Assembly: GCF_003576645.1 (NCBI RefSeq)
Contig: NC_044925.1
Location: 17,309,846-17,373,845 of the forward strand
Source of the DNA: Ipomoea triloba
Lineage: Eukaryota; Streptophyta; Magnoliopsida; Solanales; Convolvulaceae
DNA length: 64,000 bases
Reading direction: 5' to 3'
The position numbers were made by a program, and so were the translations under genes. The notes below the pieces were generated by a model. That model did no database searches, was not told the origin of the DNA, and was given only the letters and a program-made list of their open reading frames with translations. Shown in pieces: positions 1 through 10,945 of the stretch; positions within the stretch are counted from its first letter, which is position 1; every line of letters starts with the position of its first letter.

Positions 1-2084
1 GCTACGTTCTCAACCAAATGAATCACAAAGAGTCAATTTCTCCCATTAAATCTCATATAAATATCAAAACTTTTTACCTTCACTTTTCAGACGTGCAAGA
101 GCGCACTTGGGTGTCAGGTACATATGTGCAAGAGCACACTTTTCAACACTACCAAACGCATTTTTTGACATGTACAAGTACAAAACTATAAGTGCATTTT
201 ATTGTATATAAAGTGCATTCAAGAAAGTTTCGCTTGTTAGATATTAAAGAATATAATGCACTTGATATTGCTGGGAAAGTACTCAAAATTTGAGATAATT
301 ATTAAAATGCTATTACGTATTTTTCTCTTGCTTCAAAATTGTTGATATTCTAATATTGCATATTAATTTAAAAGTATTTCAAATGAAATAATCATCAAAA
401 TGCTACTACGTTTTTTTCTTGCTTCAAAATTGTTGATCTTCTAATATTACATTTTAATTTAAAAGTATTACAGTTTTCATCAAAAGTATTACACTTTACA
501 TTATAAGTAACAAACATTTTATTCTTAATTAGTATTACATTTTTCAACATAAGTATTACATTTTCATCTTGACCCTATTTGTCTCACAATTAAGGATTCG
601 TGAGACAATCTCACAAGAAACTCATCCCAATCATAAATAAGTTTTGAATCAATCAAATAGTCTCATAATTCATGGACTGTTGATGAGATTACTTGAGTTT
701 TTTCTAAATTAACCAAAAGTCTGGGTTCAAGTCCTGGGAGCCTTTGTAATAATTCAATAGTTATCTGGTAGACCATGATGCATGTAGCAACATGCATTCA
801 ATGTATTCCTATTTTTTCTCATTTTGTTTTTATACATATAAAATTAATGCATTAAAAATATGTCATTAAAAAGGTCTAAAATAAGAATACATTTCTCATA
901 TAAAATTATATATATTAAATATGATCTATAGATACATAAAGTCATCATTACTTTAGTTTAATGTTCATATACGTACATAAAGTTTTGTTTCTATGAACAT
1001 ATAGAAGAAACATTATAAACTTACTATAAAGCGAACGGAAATAGATATGATGTACCTGCATTTAGTGCTTAGTGTCATTAAGTTTTGTTTTTATGAATAT
1101 ATAGAAAGATATCATAAATTTACTTTATAGTGAACAGAAATAGATCAGATATGATGTACTTGCAGTTTAGTATTTATGTACATTAAGGTTTAGATTTATG
1201 ATCATATAGACCAAATATTATGAATATAGTACAGAATAAATGTTTTAAACAAAATACGCATGTGGTATAATGTTTATGTACATTAAGATTTGCTTTTATA
1301 TATGTACATGCAATAGAAGCAACATTATTAACCTAGCTATTATATATACTAGCTATAAAGTGAATAGAAATATATATTTTGTACATGTAGTTTAGAGTTT
1401 ATGTACATTAAGATTTAGGTTTATGAATCTATAGAATAAATATTATGTACATAATATAAGATAATGTTATTAAATATGATGCACTATTTGATACTTAATA
1501 TAGAACGACATCAATTTGGATTAACATTTGTTGTGCAATATAATTTGGGTAATGATTATCATGAATCAATATTTTAAAAATTAGTTTTAGAAAAATCTTA
1601 GTTAATTTAAGTTTAAGGAGACCTCACCAAATGATTAAACTATGGCCATTAATTTGACCAAGTGGACCTAAGTCTCTAAGTGGAGAAGTTTGATAAAGAC
1701 CTAACACATTGAACATTTAATATAACATGCATAATAAAACAGACAAGCGAGATAGAATAATTACAACTCTTTAAAAATTATTTTAATTAATAAACTTTGT
1801 CGGCAAGTTGGCTTAATGATGGCCCCACCACAAAAAGTCGAAAGAATAATTAAGAAAAATGTTATTTTTACTTTGTATCACATCTCTTACTATTTACACA
1901 TTTTCATCTTTATCTTTACATTTGTTAGTTATCAATTGGTAAATTAGAATTTAATTGCATAAAATTACATCAAATGGTATAATTTTTCATTAAATAGGAA
2001 AAAATTACATTTTCACCCCTGACCTATTATTGAATAACGATTTTAGCTCTGTTCAGCTTAATTATTATTATTTTCTTTTTGAAG
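1..2084. other. AT-rich intergenic DNA with diverged tandem repeats
   Basis: I see no gene here. Two blocks of old tandem duplication are visible. At about 296-475 a unit of about 100 bases, containing TTGCTTCAAAATTGTTGAT, occurs twice. At about 955-1450 a degenerate unit of about 120 bases recurs four to five times, each with a variant of TTTATGTACATTAAG followed by TTTATGAATATATAGA. A possible SINE scrap (GGGTTCAAGTCCTGGGAGCC) is at about 722-742. Confidence 0.6.
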
Positions 2085-2178
2085 CACAAGAGTCAATATG
2101 GACTGCACTGAGGCTCGAACCCACCACTTCCCATATAGAAGGAAGGATTTGATGCCACTGGACTACAAGGTCCTTGGC
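2085..2178 (-). mobile_element. tRNA-derived SINE, 5' part
   Basis: Read on the minus strand, this has the two internal RNA polymerase III promoter boxes of a tRNA-derived SINE: an A-box-like TAGTCCAGTGGC (2155-2166) and a B box GGTTCGAGCCT (2112-2122) at the expected spacing. It is not a tRNA gene, because no cloverleaf arms can be drawn. Related pieces lie at about 4895-4958, 5327-5410, 6460-6580 and 9056-9125, so a family has been active here. Confidence 0.6.
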
Positions 2179-2514
2179 ATTCAGCTTAATTATTAAACTC
2201 AAACACATAAATTCTCATATGAGAAAATCATTTTGTATTACTAAATGGTCATTGGTAATAATTTTAGTGTCCTTAAATGCGAAACAATTATGAATTACAA
2301 CTTTTATTCGATCAGTCATAAGTCATAACTTTATAATTAGAAACTAAAATTGCAACGTGAGAAGAAAAAAATTGCAGCATAATTAAAAAATTTGAGAATT
2401 ATACATGCTAAAACTAAATAATTAGAACTAATTAATATCGTTATTCAATCACAATTTAAGAACTAAATCGACACTAATTCTCTAGAAAATTGAATGCAAA
2501 TAATAACATAGTAT

Positions 2515-2735
2515 ATAGGGTAATCCCAGTCAAGTTGGCTAAGAATATAAACTTATAACTACAAGTTCACGAATTCGAATCATATCCTTCTTGATTTGAG
2601 ATGGTCAACTATAGACAACCTAAGTTGATTTACTTCCTTGTGGTCATTTACGGGCTAGAATTACAATGCGGAGTTTACTCATTGCACACTCTCGGATAGT
2701 GACTGCGGGTTTCCCTCGTCACCCCAAAAATAATA
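2515..2735 (+). mobile_element. tRNA-derived SINE, second family
   Basis: This begins near GTCAAGTTGGCTAAG (A-box-like), continues with AGTTCACGAATTCGAATC (B-box-like) and ends in a block containing GTGACTGCGGGTTTCCCTCG before an A-rich tail. The same family occurs on the minus strand at about 42775-42895 and 46078-46160, where the motif CCTTCTTGATTTGA and the surrounding tRNA-like part recur. The tRNA-derived head plus a conserved non-tRNA body is the usual plant SINE design. Confidence 0.6.
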
Positions 2736-2781
2736 GAGTAGATGAAAAAATTAAGCATATAATATATAAATAATATAATAA

Positions 2782-3251
2782 GGGTGTGTTTGATTTGCAC
2801 ATTGGAATCAGAATCGGAATGAAAATCAAATACTTTTTAATGGTAATAGGTTTTGGTGAAAGTATTTTGCATGTTTGATAGTAACTAGGGTGCAATTGGA
2901 ATGATTACTAATATTGTTGTTTGGTTATGTATGACCCTATAATGAGAATAAATGTTTTGAAAATACAAAAATAAAAAAAATCAAGACAATTAATCATAAT
3001 ATAATGGCATCCAAACCACCAATATAAACAAACAAACAAATATCAACACAAAAATCTAAAAGCACTAATCTAAACTTTAAAATCAAATTACTAATAAGAT
3101 AAAATGATACTCGTTTTTAATTAGGGAATTGAGCTTTTAATTAGAGGGGTAATCAAATCTCATAGTTGTGTTTCAAAAAGTTGTCAACAAAACACTAACT
3201 ATAATTTTGATTTCCATTCTTGATATAAAAACCGATGAACCAAACACACCC
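2782..3251. mobile_element. Tourist-like (PIF/Harbinger) MITE, copy 1
   Basis: Inverted ends GGGTGTGTTTGATT and AACCAAACACACCC are flanked by the direct repeat TAA on both sides (2779-2781 and 3252-3254). A 3-bp TWA target duplication and a GGG-TGTTTGG terminus are the signature of Tourist/PIF-Harbinger MITEs. There is no coding capacity. A second, rearranged copy lies at 8865-9281. Confidence 0.8.
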
Positions 3252-3301
3252 TAAATGTGTAATCTAACAATCAATCTAAAAAACAAAGTCGATGTTACTT
3301 G

Positions 3302-3512
3302 AAACCGGTCGTTATACCGTGGACCATGCACCATGGCTGATAGGGAATTGCAGTTGTGCGGAACATAGGCTGTTTCATCCGCCTGGAACTGCAAATGTGT
3401 AAAACTGATACTGTACTGCAGTTGTGTTGAACGGATGAAACGGTCTCTGTTCCGCGCAACTGCAGTTCCCTTTCAACACAATATTTGGTCATGGTACACA
3501 GTATAATTTGCG
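3302..3512. repeat. Imperfect long hairpin
   Basis: The arms 3342-3380 and 3432-3470 are near-perfect reverse complements, sharing for example GGGAACTGCAGTTG, CGGAAC and GTTTCATCCG. The pairing continues outwards more weakly, with TTATAC-GTG-ACCATG on the left and its complement on the right, giving roughly 200 bases of fold-back. It could be a small fold-back MITE, a decayed inverted duplication or a source of small RNA. No coding sequence is convincing. Confidence 0.5.
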
Positions 3513-3815
3513 ACTTGAAACCCATCACATCAAAAAGTAATCCCCTAGACCACATCCATCCATTCATAGTGAGATTAAACCATCAATATAAGTTCCTACA
3601 CATAATAATTGGTTAGCATGTACAAATACACAAAGCACCTAATTCTCACCACCACTACCCACAACACCAGATCAGAGCCAAGAAAAATCAAAGGCACATC
3701 AAAAACCACCATTATTCCCAAACTAGCTTAGCATACCAATAATTCAAATTAAAAACCCACCAAAACTAGTGAATACAATCACAAGCTAAGCTATCTAAGC
3801 TTCAGCGGGCACAGC

Positions 3816-4127
3816 ATGTGGAGAATTCTTGCAGTCATAAGCCAGAACCTGGGGAACATGGGGAAGAGCCCGCGGGTGGCGGACGAGAGCATGCTGGCGG
3901 CGGCGGCGGAGATTCCGGCGGCGGTTTTAGGGCGGAGGAGAGGCCGCCGCGTTTCGGTTGTAGTTTATGGAATATTCCGGGCTCCGTTGTCGTTGTTTTC
4001 TTGCTTGAGCCGCCCTCCGGCCAACGGATCAATGGATGGGGTTTGGGTCACCGGAGATTTCGCGCAGATGTCGGAAATGAATCATCTCATGGTTAGTGAT
4101 AGCATGCGTTATGCAATATTGATGTGA
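3816..4127 (+). CDS. Small conserved plant protein of unknown function (103 aa)
   Basis: This single-exon ORF starts at ATG 3816 and stops at TGA 4125-4127. Its body (about 3815-4060) is clearly more GC-rich than the AT-rich surroundings, as expected for selected coding DNA. The protein has a short N-terminal segment (MWRILAVISQNLGN), a basic run around residues 38-46 (LGRRRGRR), a hydrophobic stretch FRAPLSLFSCLS and a C-terminus EMNHLMVSDSMRYAILM. I recall this layout, with a conserved C-terminus, from small uncharacterised plant proteins, but I cannot name a function. No signal peptide or catalytic motif is clear. Overlapping ORFs in other frames and on the other strand are shadows. Nothing else within several kilobases looks like an exon of it. 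Confidence 0.65.
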   Translation: MWRILAVISQNLGNMGKSPRVADESMLAAAAEIPAAVLGRRRGRRVSVVVYGIFRAPLSLFSCLSRPPANGSMDGVWVTGDFAQMSEMNHLMVSDSMRYAILM

Positions 4128-5493
4128 AAATATATAATTATTCTAATAAATATATAACAATAATAAAAGTAGTTTTTAAGGATGTTTTTCTTTTGTTGTT
4201 GTTATTGTTGAGAGCGTATATATTAAGTATTTAACTACCTCGTTACATACATACAAATTAATACTCCATCTTACTTTCCATGTATTTGTTTTGCTGGTTT
4301 GTTTTTCAATCTTTTTCTTAGCCTTCTTTTCGAGGGGAAAGGTGAAATTATTGGAACGACTTAATTTATAGCGGTGTAATCATGCTTTAATAGGTCAGGG
4401 TGTCTAATTACACTGTTATTATTAGATTTTTATAGCTCAAGCTGAAAATTTTGCAATTGAAGCTATTCGATAACACAACTAGCTTCCATCAAACTATTAT
4501 TCCCTAATTGAGACTTTTGTAGCTTCAATCAATCTCTTACATGTATCTTTAGTAGAGTTGGTAGGTGAGGTGTTTATAGTATGACAAATTTGTACTTTTG
4601 GTAAATTTTGATTAATTAGGCTTTATATATTTAGTAGTATTGAACTATTGATGAATCTTGGAGGTGACTAACAATTTTTTGTTTTTTTTTTCTTTTTTTT
4701 TCTAAATAAACATTATGGAGTATTATTATTCCGATCCCACAATAAATTTTGAGAATATTTTTAAAGATGAAACAAAGGCTTTCAGCTTGCATGTCCTACT
4801 TGTAAGTGACAAACGAATGGTTTGTTCAGTTCATATAATTTTTGAATAGTACTGATTAGTATCTTTTCATAATTAGTGAAGCATAAATAGTCAAGACCGC
4901 TATAGCCTCCCATCTGAGAGAGCTATTCGTGCCACTAGACCACAAGGTCATTGACAATGGAAGGATAATATATGCTGAATAAAATGTAAAATCAAATCTC
5001 ATAAATTTGTGATTGACTCGCTCAGCTCCCATTTATTTTTGGCTTTAATTGTGTTAATATTAGAGGAAAACACATTTTTAATTTCAGAATTATTGACGAT
5101 TTGTCAATTTGATTCTTCACTATCGTGCGGAGCAAAATGTCCACCATTATACCACATTTTTACTAAATTGGTCCTTCAATATTAGTTGCCACTTGCCAAT
5201 TTGGTCACTTGGCATATGGACCTACTCACATGAAAACTCATCATGAACCAAGAGACTTGTTAGACGATAATGCAGAATAATTAGAGAACGATGATATATA
5301 AATCTATGTGATAGCTGCCAAAGACTTTGTGGTATAGTGGCACCTGGTGTCTTGATTCACACTTTCACATGGATGATGTGAGTGGGTTCAAGTCTCAGTG
5401 GAGGCAATTGTTGACTATGAACAGAATGCAATATATGGATCAAATTTAACCCAAATAAACATTTTAATTAGTCAACTAATAATTAAAAGAATG

Positions 5494-5534
<41 letters not shown>

Positions 5535-5535
5535 N

Positions 5536-5575
<40 letters not shown>

Positions 5576-5603
5576 TGTAATAAGAAGTAATATAATAAAT
5601 ATG
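4128..5603. other. Intergenic DNA with SINE scraps and an (AT)n tract
   Basis: No gene is seen. At about 4895-4958 there is a minus-strand SINE fragment with an A-box-like TGGTCTAGTGGC. At about 5327-5410 there is a plus-strand SINE with an A-box-like TGGTATAGTGGC and a B-box-like GGGTTCAAGTC. An (AT)n microsatellite runs from about 5488 to 5574 and is broken by one N at 5535, so its true length is unknown. Confidence 0.6.
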
Positions 5604-5904
5604 AGTTAATACTTAAAATGGTCACTCGAATAGGCTATAATTCTCAACTTAGTCCTTGACTACCAATTCATCACTTAGAATAGTCCATTGACTATACAAA
5701 ATTTTACTCAATTTAGTCCAGTACTTACATCGAGCACTACTACATTCAATAAAGTTTTACATAAATGGATCATTTTGAATGAATTGATAATCAAAGATTC
5801 AATAAAGTTTTACATAAATGGATCATTTTGAATGAATTGATAATCAAAGACTAATTTAGGAATTATGACCCAGTCAAGAGATTATTTTGAATATATATTA
5901 TCTC
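5604..5904. mobile_element. Short MULE-type MITE with internal duplication
   Basis: The left end GAGTTAATACTTAAAATGGTC and the reverse complement of the right end (GAGATAATATATATTCAAAA) are diverged inverted repeats of the same GAGTAAATAC-type terminus seen on the Pack-MULE at 10730-25130. Inside, a unit of about 52 bases containing AATAAAGTTTTACATAAATG is tandemly duplicated (about 5751-5853). I could not confirm a target duplication. Confidence 0.45.
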
Positions 5905-6054
5905 AATTAGTTGTCTTGCATCACATTATGTAAATTGTTTAAATTGTCGATCACCTTTAATTGTACTCGCCAAGTTTACAAACTCCGGTCCATGCTTAAT
6001 AATCACCAAATTAATTTTCCATTTTTTTTAAAAGACCAATTTAATTAATTTTAA

Positions 6055-6580
6055 ACAGGGATTCGAACTTGCTATGACCACCCATTTAGAATGGTAATCA
6101 AGATAAAATCACACTACATGATAGTTGACATATAAATAAATTAAAAAGCACATAATTTGTTAACTACACATATATAATATGTTAACTATAGAGTATATAC
6201 ACAAAAACACAAAGAAGAGTCATATGTAAGAGAGCTAAAAATCAAATACTTGAAAGATTTCCAAGACACCCAATTTTAATTTTCTAATCCATGATTTGTC
6301 AAGCTCCTCAAAATGAGTTTCCTCCAACAAATGAAGATCAACCAGCTCTGCTACATACTTTCTTAAATGTTCAAGACCTTATTGCTAACTTGGAGGATTT
6401 GATCAAAATACTCAACTACATCTTTTATCTTCCTAGCCACAACTAAACGATTTCAATATATAGTTGGGGGATAGGTCATGGGTTCAAGCCTCACTGGGAG
6501 CGGTGTGCATGGGCGGTATTGAGTACTCTTTGTTCTTCAATAGGTTGAGAAAGTAATTGTGAATAGATACTACATTGTAA
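6055..6580. mobile_element. SINE fragments
   Basis: At about 6058-6110 there is a minus-strand SINE piece with a B-box complement (GGGATTCGAACTTGC). At about 6465-6580 there is a plus-strand, 5'-truncated SINE with GGGTTCAAGCCTCACTGGG followed by the body TTCTTCAATAGGTTGAGAAA. The same body occurs at 9095-9120 inside a MITE. The rest of the stretch is AT-rich without a gene. Confidence 0.45.
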
Positions 6581-6829
6581 TAAAGAAAAAATTATAAGTG
6601 CATTTAGAATCAAAATTGTTTGACTTTAGACGACCGTGTTGATTGAGTAGACAATAAAAGTAAAAAAAAAAAAAAACTTTTAGACAATTCTTTTTTTTTT
6701 AACCACAAAAAAAAAAATGTATGAGGTTAATTCCAATATTGAATTAGCTATTCAAATGTATGAGTTAACAAAAACAAATGAAAAATATGTGTTCTGTGTT
6801 GAGTATATATGAACCAAAATAATGCATTT

Positions 6830-7445
6830 AATCAAAGGCCTAGGGATTACCCTGTTTTCTCATTCTTATCATCCGGGTTGGAAAAATCATCCTAATTTTT
6901 CTTGGGATAATAATAATCAAAATAATTTTCAACCAATTGTTCCACCCCAACCTAAAAACCCATCTTTGGAGGATACCTTGCAAAACTTCATGTAGGTTTG
7001 CACTAGTTAACCCCAACCTAAAAGCCCATCTTTGGAGGATACTCTACAGAATTTCGTGCAGGTATGCAATAGGTAGTAAGAAGTGATTGAGCAGCGATTC
7101 CAGCGAAGTAAGACTTCTTTGAGAAAACTAGAAGTACAAGTGGGCCAAATCGTTGAAGCTTTACAACAACATATGTGTGCCAGACTGCCAAGTAAGTTAC
7201 CTAGTCAACCTAACGAAGCTAAGGCTATAACAGTTTTAAGGAGTGATAGAGTAATTGAAAACAATTTAGAAGACAATACCAATCCTAAACAAATTGACGT
7301 AGCCGAGAAAATGAAAATTGATGATGGTGTTTTTGTTGATAAGGATGATCCTAAATTTTATAAATATGATGATCCTTATGTGCCTCCCAAACTTATGTGC
7401 CCCCAATCCCTTTTGATGTTCAAAATGAAAAATTGATCATGACTC
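6830..7445 (+). pseudogene. Relic of a Ty3/gypsy (Athila-type) gag
   Basis: Translated pieces read NHPNFSWDNNNQ-N (about 6887-6930) and then, from 7083, IEQRFQRSKTSLRKLEVQVG and AITVLRSDRVIE. The pattern of a Pro/Trp/Asn-rich NHPNFSW motif, then SxRxLEVQxGQ, then AxTLRSG is the linker after the Gag domain in Athila-type plant retrotransposons. A duplicated piece (CCCAACCTAAAA-CCCATCTTTGGAGGATAC) occurs at 6949-6980 and 7011-7042. No LTR, protease or polymerase is attached. The open stretch 7083-7436 is a remnant, not a gene. Confidence 0.6.
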
Positions 7446-8218
7446 TACTTGATGAAATTGTTGAGTTTTCAATTTTGAAACCTTTGGATTTGTCTGATAA
7501 ATCTAATCAATATTTTGGATGTTGTGCAAAAACATAAGTTGGAGTTGGATAAATTCCGAAAGGAGAATCTTTTGAATGGCGATACGTTGCTCAAAAAGTG
7601 ATTTCTTCTTATCATTTAAAAACTGCAATGCCAAATGAGAATTGCACAAAAGAAAAAAATGAACCATGGAGGAATTTCTTTCTCTTCTTCATTCCTATTT
7701 CACAATATTGGGGACAATGTTGGAAATAAATGTAGGGAAGGGACTGATATCCTACAATGGTTTAAAAATCTCAAAAAAATTAATTTTTTTGTGTACCTTT
7801 TGATTTCCATAAGCCATTTTATTTTAAAATTCTAGCATTAGGTTGAGTTTTGCCTTGGTGAGTCTTTTGAATAGCATGTGATGAATATAATGTAAGTTTT
7901 TGTCAATTCTCAGTGTGTATAATACATGTGACTAATAATTGTTATTGTTATTTTCGTTTTATTTTAATTCTTTGAATAACTTTGTTTAAAAAATTTAGCA
8001 TTAGAAAAATATAAATGTATTTTTGAAATCATAAAAACCCTTATATGTTCTATATAATTTCAGTGATGGTTTTTATGTCGGCTTCATTTTATATACCTTT
8101 TTCACAATCTCAGCCTTACATCTATAAAAATCGGACGGATTAGATCAAATTTTAAAAATAAAATGCAGTGGCATTTTTGTAATTATCGTCAACTTCACTT
8201 TGCAAACTTGAATACTTA
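7446..8218. other. AT-rich DNA, possible downstream gypsy remnants
   Basis: No gene is seen. The first 200-300 bases may continue the gypsy relic. From about 8040 the sequence matches the interior of the microsatellite-associated elements described at 9737-10690, sharing CCTTACATCTRTAAAAATCG and ATGCAGTGG. This is therefore probably the left part of such an element whose right end is at about 9640-9720 and which was later split by the two MITEs at 8219-9281. Confidence 0.4.
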
Positions 8219-8861
8219 CAGCACGTTTGGTTAACGAAATGATTTTGAGTTAATAGGAATGTTATTCCATAACGAATGAAATAGGCAAGGAATAGTATAT
8301 GAATTGTATTCTATTATTTGGTTCACGAAAAGAATAGACTTTATGAATTATATTAGATTGCTTGGTAAATATGTAGTAGTAGTATTCTAATTACATAAAG
8401 TTAATATTCTAATTACATAAAGTTTATATCGACATTGTATAGACTATTTGTTAAAATCTAGTCTCTCTTATATAGAGCGTGTGTGAAAATTTATTTATTT
8501 ATTTATAAAATAAATCCAACAAATAGAAAAAATCATATACAAATTAAACAACATATACATTCACCATAGAATCAGAAAATATATTGCGAAGGCAGAAGAG
8601 TTTGAACCTAAAAGAGATGTAAACTTTAGGTTTAATTGAGGGGTAAAATAGGAAATAGCAACTTTAGGTTATTCCTGAGAACTCAGGAATAGCCTAATAC
8701 CTAGGGAGGCTAGGAATCTCTATTCCCCTTGCAAGGGGAATAGGTCGTTTCCAGGAACATTGTTCATGGAAATAGAAGTTTTTACCAAACAAAGGAATAT
8801 ACATATTATTGGGAATATTATTCCATTCAAGACCTATTCGCAAATTAAACCAAATGTGCCA
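8219..8861. mobile_element. PIF/Harbinger-type MITE, TSD TTA
   Basis: The ends CAGCACGTTTGGTTAA and TTAAACCAAATGTGCCA are imperfect inverted repeats, flanked by TTA on both sides (8216-8218 and 8862-8864). It is about 640 bases long and non-coding. It abuts the next MITE directly and the two share the single TTA at 8862-8864, so one inserted at the edge of the other. Confidence 0.65.
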
Positions 8862-8864
8862 TTA

Positions 8865-9281
8865 GGGTGTGTTTGGTTCACAAAAGGGAATCAGAATCGG
8901 AATGAGAATCAAATACTTGGTAATGATAATGGATTTTGGTGAAGTATTTTGCATGTTTGGTAGTATGGTAGAATTGAAATGATTATCAATATTTGTATTT
9001 GGTAATGTATGAGTCTATAACAGGAATAAAGGTTTTTAAAATACAAAAATATGGAAAGGGGTGGGTTCGAGCCTCAGTGGATGCGATATTGACTCTTTGT
9101 GCTTCAGTAGGTTGAGAAATGCTTAAGATGGAATGATGCTCGTTTTTAATTAAGGAATGGCATGGGGTTTTAATTGAAGGGTAATCAAATCCATAGTTGT
9201 GTTTTAAAAGTTGTCAACCAAACACTAACTACGATTTTGATTCTCATTCCTAGTGTGCAAACCCATGAACCAAACACAACC
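8865..9281. mobile_element. Tourist-like MITE, copy 2, with SINE insert
   Basis: The ends GGGTGTGTTTGGTTCA and TGAACCAAACACAACC are flanked by TTA (8862-8864 and 9282-9284). The two outer parts match the MITE at 2782-3251. The middle of copy 1 is replaced here by a 5'-truncated SINE piece (about 9056-9125, GGGTTCGAGCCTCAGTGG), so a SINE insertion plus deletion reshaped this copy. Confidence 0.75.
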
Positions 9282-9736
9282 TTAAATATGCAATCTGTGA
9301 CAACTAAACATGCAAACCTGGATAAATTTTAAAAAGTCAATGAAAAGTTAAATTTTAAATTTAAACCGTAAATGCTAGACCCTAAGTAGTAAAAAGTGAA
9401 CCCCTATACCAAATAAAACAGAAAACGCAGTCATAAACTCTAAAATCCAAACTCTAAGTGCAACGCACTTTCACGTTTTTGTAAGTGCAATCTTTTAATA
9501 CTAAATGTGCAATATGTTAATACTAAATGTGCAAACATGGAAAATTTTGAAAAATGTAGATTTTAGTGTTCAAATTTGCATAGTAAAATTGGTGATAATT
9601 ACGAAAATGCCACTATACTATTTAAAAAAATCTGTTATGATCTTTCCAATTTTTTTACATGTAAGACTAAGATTGGCGCTCTTAGTTTTCTCCTAAGGAC
9701 ATGTTCTCATGTGATTATGTGTGTGTGTGTGTACAC
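9282..9736. mobile_element. Right part of a microsatellite-associated inverted-repeat element
   Basis: The block 9590-9715 (CATGTAAGACTAAGATTGG, then GACATGTTCTCATGTGA) is the right end of the same family seen complete at about 10186-10690. Its presumed left part is at about 8040-8200, on the other side of the two Tourist MITEs. It ends at a (TG)n run (9718-9732). Confidence 0.4.
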
Positions 9737-10690
9737 ACAAAGAAAGATGATCATATGAAAACAAGCTCCGAAGAGAAAACTAAGAACTAATATCAACCTT
9801 ATACCTAGAAAAATCGTACAATTCTAATGAAATTTTGGGGAAACAAATTGCGGTGACTTTTTTGTAATTTTTCGTCAACTTTATCATGCTACCGTGCAAC
9901 TTTTAGCAATATACAGTGCACTTCTCAAGATTATCCAGAAATAATGCACATTATATTATTAAAAAGTGTACTCAATGGTATTAAAAATTTCACTTTGCAT
10001 AATACAAAGTTTATGACTTAGTTTTTTGGGTTTATTTGATGTTTTGGTTTTACGTTTGGTTTTGTATATATATTAGAAAATATACAGTTAGGAGTAAATC
10101 AATCTTATTAGAAGTTGTGCATTCCTATACAGAATATTGTGCATTCCTATATATGTATGTGTGTGTGTGTGTGCGTGGGCGCACGCGCGCGCGTGAAAAG
10201 GATCATATGAGAACTTGCTTACATGAGAGAATTAAGAACCAATTTCAATCTTACTTCTTGATAAAATCACATGGTTCTGATGAAATTTAAAAAAAAAAAT
10301 GCAGTGGGCATTGTTTATAAATGTTATCAACTTTAATGTGTACTTTTCAATACTATAGAGTGCACTTTTGAGAACTTTGCAAAGTGCGCTTTGATTTTAT
10401 TTGATGTTTTCATTTTATGTTTGGTTTAACGGTTCACTTTTTATTTGTTAGGGTTTAAAATTTAGTTTTTTTGTCGATATTTTTAAAAGTTATCTAAAAA
10501 TGCACTGTCTATTATTAAAAAGTGCATTGTATAATATTAAAAGTTTCCCATTAAAGTTCGCGAATATTACAATAATGCCATCGTATTTTTTTAATTTGAT
10601 TTGATCCATTCGATTTTTACAGATGTAAGGCTAAGATTGGTTCTTAATTTTCTTCTACAGATATGTTCTCATCGGAGTGTGACCCTATGT
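9737..10690. mobile_element. Two microsatellite-associated inverted-repeat elements
   Basis: From about 9744 (GATCATATGAAAACAAGC) an element starts just after (TG)n and is truncated at about 10100. From about 10200 a fuller copy runs from GATCATATGAGAACTTGC to the complementary end GATATGTTCTCATCGG (about 10660-10675). The arms share AAGAACCAATYT-AATCTTAC and its complement. A TG/CG dinucleotide run (10153-10193) precedes it. I know no coding part of this family. Rice Micron elements are a described precedent for MITE-like elements embedded in microsatellites, but homology is not shown. Confidence 0.45.
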
Positions 10691-10945
10691 ATATCATACT
10701 AACTAGATAAACCAACCATAAATTAAAATGAGTAAATACTCAAAATGGTCCATCGACTATAGCATAATTCACAAATTGAGTAAAATCCTTTTTTAATCCT
10801 AGATTTATGGTGCATTGGACACATTTAGTCCGGTTTTATTAATTTGACCATATTTTACCCAAACTTTATTAAAGTTGGACAATGTTAGTCCTCCCGTTTG
10901 AAGGCCGTGAAGTTGAGGGGCACTTCCGTCCTTTCAAGTCCAGGT

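Noticed and set aside
2085..2178. A tRNA gene
   Set aside because: A and B boxes are present, but no acceptor or anticodon stems form, and similar dispersed copies exist, so it is a SINE.
10128..10200. CG/TG-rich palindromic run as a regulatory site
   Set aside because: It is dinucleotide microsatellite sequence at the edge of an inverted-repeat element.
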